In this document: in pieces, positions 61,288 through 64,000 of the stretch
Position numbering within the stretch: position 1 is the stretch's first letter
Layout: each line of letters opens with the position of its first letter
NCBI GenBank assembly: GCA_020853755.1
Contig: JADYYG010000009.1
Location: 1-64,000, forward strand
Reading direction: 5' to 3'
DNA length: 64,000 nt
Source: Dehalococcoidia bacterium
GTDB taxonomy: Bacteria > Chloroflexota > Dehalococcoidia > Tepidiformales > Tepidiformaceae
Program-made: the position numbers and the translations under genes
Notes under the pieces: generated by a model
What the model was told of the DNA's origin: nothing
Seen by the model: the letters and a program-made list of their open reading frames with translations, nothing else
Database searches by the model: none

Positions 61288-62037
61288 ATGGCGAACCTGA
61301 AGCCGTTCCACGGGCTCCTTGCAGCGGGCATGCTCTGCTCGCTGGCCGGCCTCGCCTTCACTCGTGTCCCCGCTGGTGCGGGCGCGGCAGAACCACCTGC
61401 CACACCAGAACATTCGGCAACTTCGGCGGCTTCCGTCCCACCTTCCGCTACTCCCTCGCCAGTTGTCACCCAAGCGTCACCGGTTGAAACCCCATCGCCG
61501 GAGGCAGCGACGGCGGTGCCGTCGACAGCTACGCCAACGCCCGCTGAGGCCGTTTCTGGAGCCGTTTCGCCGGTGCAAGCCGCCCCGAGCGCGACTATCC
61601 AGGCCATCCCGGCGCGCACCCAGGAAGCGACCGCGCTGCAGCGCTTCCCGGAGAAGGCGCGAGCGCTGGTCGATGCCATGAACGGGGCGCGCACGGAGGC
61701 CGGCCTGCCCGCGCTCGAATGGGACGCGAACCTTGAAGAAGTCGCCTTTGCCCGGGCGCAGAACCTCGTGACCAATGGCTACTTCGACCACTACGCGCCG
61801 GACGGCGAGAGCGCCTTTTCGGAACTGGCTGCCCGGGGTATCCGCTACCGCCTCGCGGGGGAGAACCTGGCGCGCAACAACTATGTCGAAACCCGTACCG
61901 TCGCGGCGGCGTTCGATGGGCTGATGAACTCGCCGGGGCACCGCGCCAACATCCTCGAGCCGCGGTTCAGCTCGGTCGGCGTCGCTGCCGTGCGGGACGG
62001 CAAGATGTGGATCTATGTGACGGTGTTCTTGAACTGA
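61288..62037 (+). CDS. Exported CAP/SCP-domain protein
   Basis: A 249-residue exported protein. Signal peptide about 1-33. A long Pro/Thr/Ser/Ala-rich linker covers about 34-115. A CAP domain follows: ALVDAMNGARTEAGLPALEW, YFDHYAPDGESAFSELAARG, GENLARNNYV, and MNSPGHRANILEPRFSSVGV, carrying the His/Glu set of the family. Probably cell-surface. ATG at 61288 is preferred because it begins a proper signal sequence. Confidence 0.87.
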   Translation: MANLKPFHGLLAAGMLCSLAGLAFTRVPAGAGAAEPPATPEHSATSAASVPPSATPSPVVTQASPVETPSPEAATAVPSTATPTPAEAVSGAVSPVQAAPSATIQAIPARTQEATALQRFPEKARALVDAMNGARTEAGLPALEWDANLEEVAFARAQNLVTNGYFDHYAPDGESAFSELAARGIRYRLAGENLARNNYVETRTVAAAFDGLMNSPGHRANILEPRFSSVGVAAVRDGKMWIYVTVFLN

Positions 62038-62059
62038 CCACGGGGCTGGCCACGAGGCG

Positions 62060-62071
62060 TAGAATCGCCCC
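62060..62071 (+). promoter_or_regulatory. -10 box giving a probable leaderless hydrolase transcript
   Basis: TAGAAT at 62060-62065, 6 bases before the ATG at 62072. No Shine-Dalgarno is visible. Confidence 0.45.
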
Positions 62072-62851
62072 ATGGCATGGACAGAAGGCGATGTGAACGT
62101 TCGGGGCGTGCGGCTCCACTACTACCGGCGAGGCTCGGGCAGGCCCGTGGTCCTGGCGCACGGGTTCAGCGACAACGGTCTCTGCTGGGACCGGGTCGCG
62201 ACCGTCCTCGAATCGCGGTACGACGTTATCGCCTACGACGCGAGGTACCACGGCCAGTCGGAAGCGCCCGCGGACGGCAGCTTCGGTGATGGCAAGGACC
62301 TGGCGGCACTGGTCGAAGCGCTGGAACTCGACCATCCGGCGGCGTTGGGCCACTCGATGGGCGCGGGAACGGTGGCCCAGGCGGTCCGCGAACGCCCCGA
62401 GCTGTTCCGGTGCGCCATCCTCGAAGACCCGCCGTGGCGCGACGAGTGGCCGGCGGCGCCGCGCTTTGAGATGCCCAGGTGGTCCGAGCTGTCAGTTGAG
62501 CAGGTCATCGAGTATGGCCAGAAGCAGAGCCCTGACTGGCATCCCGGCGAGTTCCCGGCATGGGCGCGATCGAAGCAGCAACTGCGCGTCCCCGCGGACT
62601 GGAGCGCCCGCCGCATGGGCATCCTCGAAGACTGGCGGCCGCGCGTGGAGGGTATTGGCGTGCCGACGCTGCTGATCCGCGGCGGAAACGCGCTCCGTGG
62701 CGCAATTGTCAGCCGGGACGTCGCGGCCGAAGCACAGCGGCTCAACTCGCGCATCGAAGTCGCCTGTTTCGCCCAGGCCGGGCACAACGTCCGGCGCGAG
62801 GCGTTCGCACCGTACGTTGCTGCTGTTACCGCGTTCCTCGCCCGCTACTGA
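62072..62851 (+). CDS. Alpha/beta-fold hydrolase
   Basis: A 259-residue alpha/beta hydrolase. HG motif VVLAHGFSDNGLCW; the second strand YDVIAYDARYHGQSEAP; nucleophile elbow ALGHSMGAGTVAQ (Ser); acid near IRGGNALRG; and the His in FAQAGHNVRREAF. All triad members are present. The substrate is unknown; esterase, haloperoxidase-like and ester-cleaving enzymes share this pattern. Confidence 0.9.
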   Translation: MAWTEGDVNVRGVRLHYYRRGSGRPVVLAHGFSDNGLCWDRVATVLESRYDVIAYDARYHGQSEAPADGSFGDGKDLAALVEALELDHPAALGHSMGAGTVAQAVRERPELFRCAILEDPPWRDEWPAAPRFEMPRWSELSVEQVIEYGQKQSPDWHPGEFPAWARSKQQLRVPADWSARRMGILEDWRPRVEGIGVPTLLIRGGNALRGAIVSRDVAAEAQRLNSRIEVACFAQAGHNVRREAFAPYVAAVTAFLARY

Positions 62852-62886
62852 GGCGCGCCCAACCAGAGTTGGCCTTCGCTCTCCTG

Positions 62887-62898
62887 TAGACTCCCGGC
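62887..62898 (+). promoter_or_regulatory. -10 box giving a probable leaderless aldolase-gene transcript
   Basis: TAGACT at 62887-62892, 6 bases before the ATG at 62899. No Shine-Dalgarno is visible. Confidence 0.45.
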
Positions 62899-63966
62899 AT
62901 GCGCATTGACGAACTCGATACCCCTTGCCTGCTTCTCGACCTCGACCGTGTGAACAAGAACATCGCGACGATGATGGGGCTCCTCCAGGGGACAGGCGTG
63001 AGCCTCCGGCCGCATTTCAAGACGCCGAAGTGTCCCGCGGTGGCCGGACTCCAGCTGAATGCCGGGGCTATTGGCATCACCGTGGCGAAGCTGGGCGAGG
63101 CCGAGGTGCTCGCGGATGCCGGTCTTGGCCCGATCCTGATGGCCAACCAGGTTGTCGGGACGAAGAAGATCGACCGGCTCATGGCGCTTCTCAGTCGTGG
63201 AGTCGACATCGCCACCGCCGTCGAGTCGGACTTCAACATCGATGAACTCGTTGCCGGGATGAAGCGTTCGGGGCAGCGTGCGGCGGCTGTGATCGAGGTC
63301 GACTCTGGCATGCGCCGCTGTGGCAGCGCCACGCCGGCCGAGACGGTGCGCCTTGCTCGTCGGCTGGTTGACGAAGGCATCGACTACCGCGGGATCATGG
63401 GGTACGAGGGTCACATGTACGGCCAGGCGGAGGAAGCGGCTCGAACGGAACTCATCAACACGGCGCTTGCAACCGTGAACGAACACGTCGAAGCGCTCGC
63501 AGAGGCCGGCCTGGCGCCGGCGATCGTTTCCACGAGCGGCACCGCGAGCGTCCTCATAGCGAGCAAGACCCCGGGTGTGACCGAACTGCAGGCTGGAACG
63601 TACGTCTTCAACGACCTCCACACCGAGCCGTTTATCGCGGGCCTTTTCGAGAACGCGCTGACCCTGCTCGTCACCGTCATCTCCGTGAAAGAGCGCTACG
63701 CCGTTGGCGATGCAGGCCTGAAGTCGCTCAGCAATGACACTGGCCAATCGTTCAGTGTGGACGGCAGCGTGAAGGTTGCCCGGCTGAGCGAGGAACACTG
63801 CACCCTGACCGGGGACAGTATCGCGAACCTCAAGCCCGGCCAGCGCATCGAGGTCGTGCCCAGCCACGGCGATACCACGCTGAACATGCACGACGTCTAC
63901 TACGTCCGGCGTGGGGACGACATCATCGATACGTGGCCGATTGCCGCTGCGAGGAAGTTCCGCTGA
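62899..63966 (+). CDS. D-threonine aldolase/D-serine dehydratase-like PLP enzyme
   Basis: A 355-residue fold-type III PLP enzyme of the DSD1/DTA family. It starts LDTPCLLLDLDRVNKNIATM; the PLP Lys is in RPHFKTPKCP; the phosphate site is near TSGTASV; LQAGTYVFND and the C-terminal metal region PSHGDTTLNMHDVYYVR follow. It cleaves D-threonine-type substrates to glycine and aldehyde, or dehydrates D-serine; which one cannot be told. The chain ends 34 bases before the window edge. Confidence 0.9.
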   Translation: MRIDELDTPCLLLDLDRVNKNIATMMGLLQGTGVSLRPHFKTPKCPAVAGLQLNAGAIGITVAKLGEAEVLADAGLGPILMANQVVGTKKIDRLMALLSRGVDIATAVESDFNIDELVAGMKRSGQRAAAVIEVDSGMRRCGSATPAETVRLARRLVDEGIDYRGIMGYEGHMYGQAEEAARTELINTALATVNEHVEALAEAGLAPAIVSTSGTASVLIASKTPGVTELQAGTYVFNDLHTEPFIAGLFENALTLLVTVISVKERYAVGDAGLKSLSNDTGQSFSVDGSVKVARLSEEHCTLTGDSIANLKPGQRIEVVPSHGDTTLNMHDVYYVRRGDDIIDTWPIAAARKFR

Positions 63967-63974
63967 CTCCGGGG

Positions 63975-64000
63975 TACACTGTTTCGTAGGAGGGGAGTGC
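63975..64000 (+). promoter_or_regulatory. Promoter and ribosome binding site for a gene beyond the window
   Basis: TACACT at 63975-63980, then AGGAGGGG from 63988, then GTG at 63997-63999. This would be the start of the next gene; no coding sequence can be judged. Confidence 0.4.

Noticed and set aside
1..64000. CRISPR arrays, prophage or integrative element
   Set aside because: No regularly spaced repeats, integrase, capsid genes or attachment-site repeats were seen. The only mobile sequence is the transposase tail at the left edge.

Overview
The window is GC-rich bacterial chromosome with closely packed genes and no plasmid, phage or CRISPR signature. The gene set suggests an aerobic or facultatively respiring, non-photosynthetic Chloroflexota-like bacterium. 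This is inferred from the Dehalococcoidia/Tepidiformales-like mix of a partial complex I operon, a GuaB3-type IMPDH homologue, a ferredoxin-thioredoxin reductase catalytic subunit, many FmdB and double zinc ribbons, and short or leaderless promoters. No rRNA is present to prove it. One tRNA (Ser-TGA) is present.

Layout. 1-127 is the tail of an IS630-like transposase. 143-8545 holds an SGNH hydrolase, a zinc-ribbon membrane protein, PcrA helicase with a coupled MscS channel, an acyl-CoA dehydrogenase/hotdog hydratase pair and an MFS exporter. 8610-11064 has a crotonyl-CoA carboxylase/reductase-type enzyme and a Gfo/Idh/MocA oxidoreductase. 11065-11341 is a richly structured intergenic region. 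11342-20562 is a complex I operon, nuoACDHJK-x-LMN, that lacks nuoB and nuoI and carries an extra small gene. 20567-24866 is an information-processing run (ybeY, dnaX, ybaB, recR, recO, an FmdB-like protein). 24863-29192 (minus) has a polyprenyl synthase, tatD, metG and rsmI. 29388-31104 has guaB3 and a secreted protein. 31106-35155 (minus) is HAD, prmC, prfA, hisS. 35231-38101 has a bifunctional RelA/SpoT and two small genes around a LexA-type operator. 38104-43237 has ComM, MsrA and a copper module (CopC plus a CopC-CopD-cytochrome c fusion). 43234-46794 has a small membrane protein, a glyoxalase-like protein and a DUF7064/phosphotransferase/DUF6285 cassette. 46913-50461 is the NHEJ pair ku-ligD. 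50580-56516 holds a hypothetical gene, a mutase, proS, dtd, two TetR regulators and an FmdB zinc ribbon. 56632-63966 has tRNA-Ser, sucC, two GNATs, FTR-beta, DinB, an atypical response regulator, a CAP-domain protein, an alpha/beta hydrolase and a D-threonine-aldolase-like enzyme.

How the genes fit together. Respiration is represented by the nuo operon. Acyl-CoA and C3/C4 metabolism is represented by the acyl-CoA dehydrogenase, hotdog hydratase, Ccr, a methylmalonyl-CoA-mutase-like large subunit and a lone sucC. DNA maintenance is prominent: PcrA, RecR, RecO, DnaX, ComM, Ku, LigD, TatD and an SOS-type promoter.

The observations most worth following are: (i) a perfect Gram-positive-type LexA box filling the 17-bp spacer of a TTGACA/TAGGCT promoter that drives a 74-residue single-pass membrane protein; (ii) repeated -10 boxes placed 6-7 nt before start codons, the same spacing seen before the tRNA, implying leaderless mRNAs; (iii) loss from the nuo operon of exactly the two Fe-S subunits of the connecting module; (iv) the CopC-CopD-cytochrome c fusion; (v) a nested-hairpin element between the nuo operon and its divergent neighbour. 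All functions are read from sequence motifs; no database search was possible.
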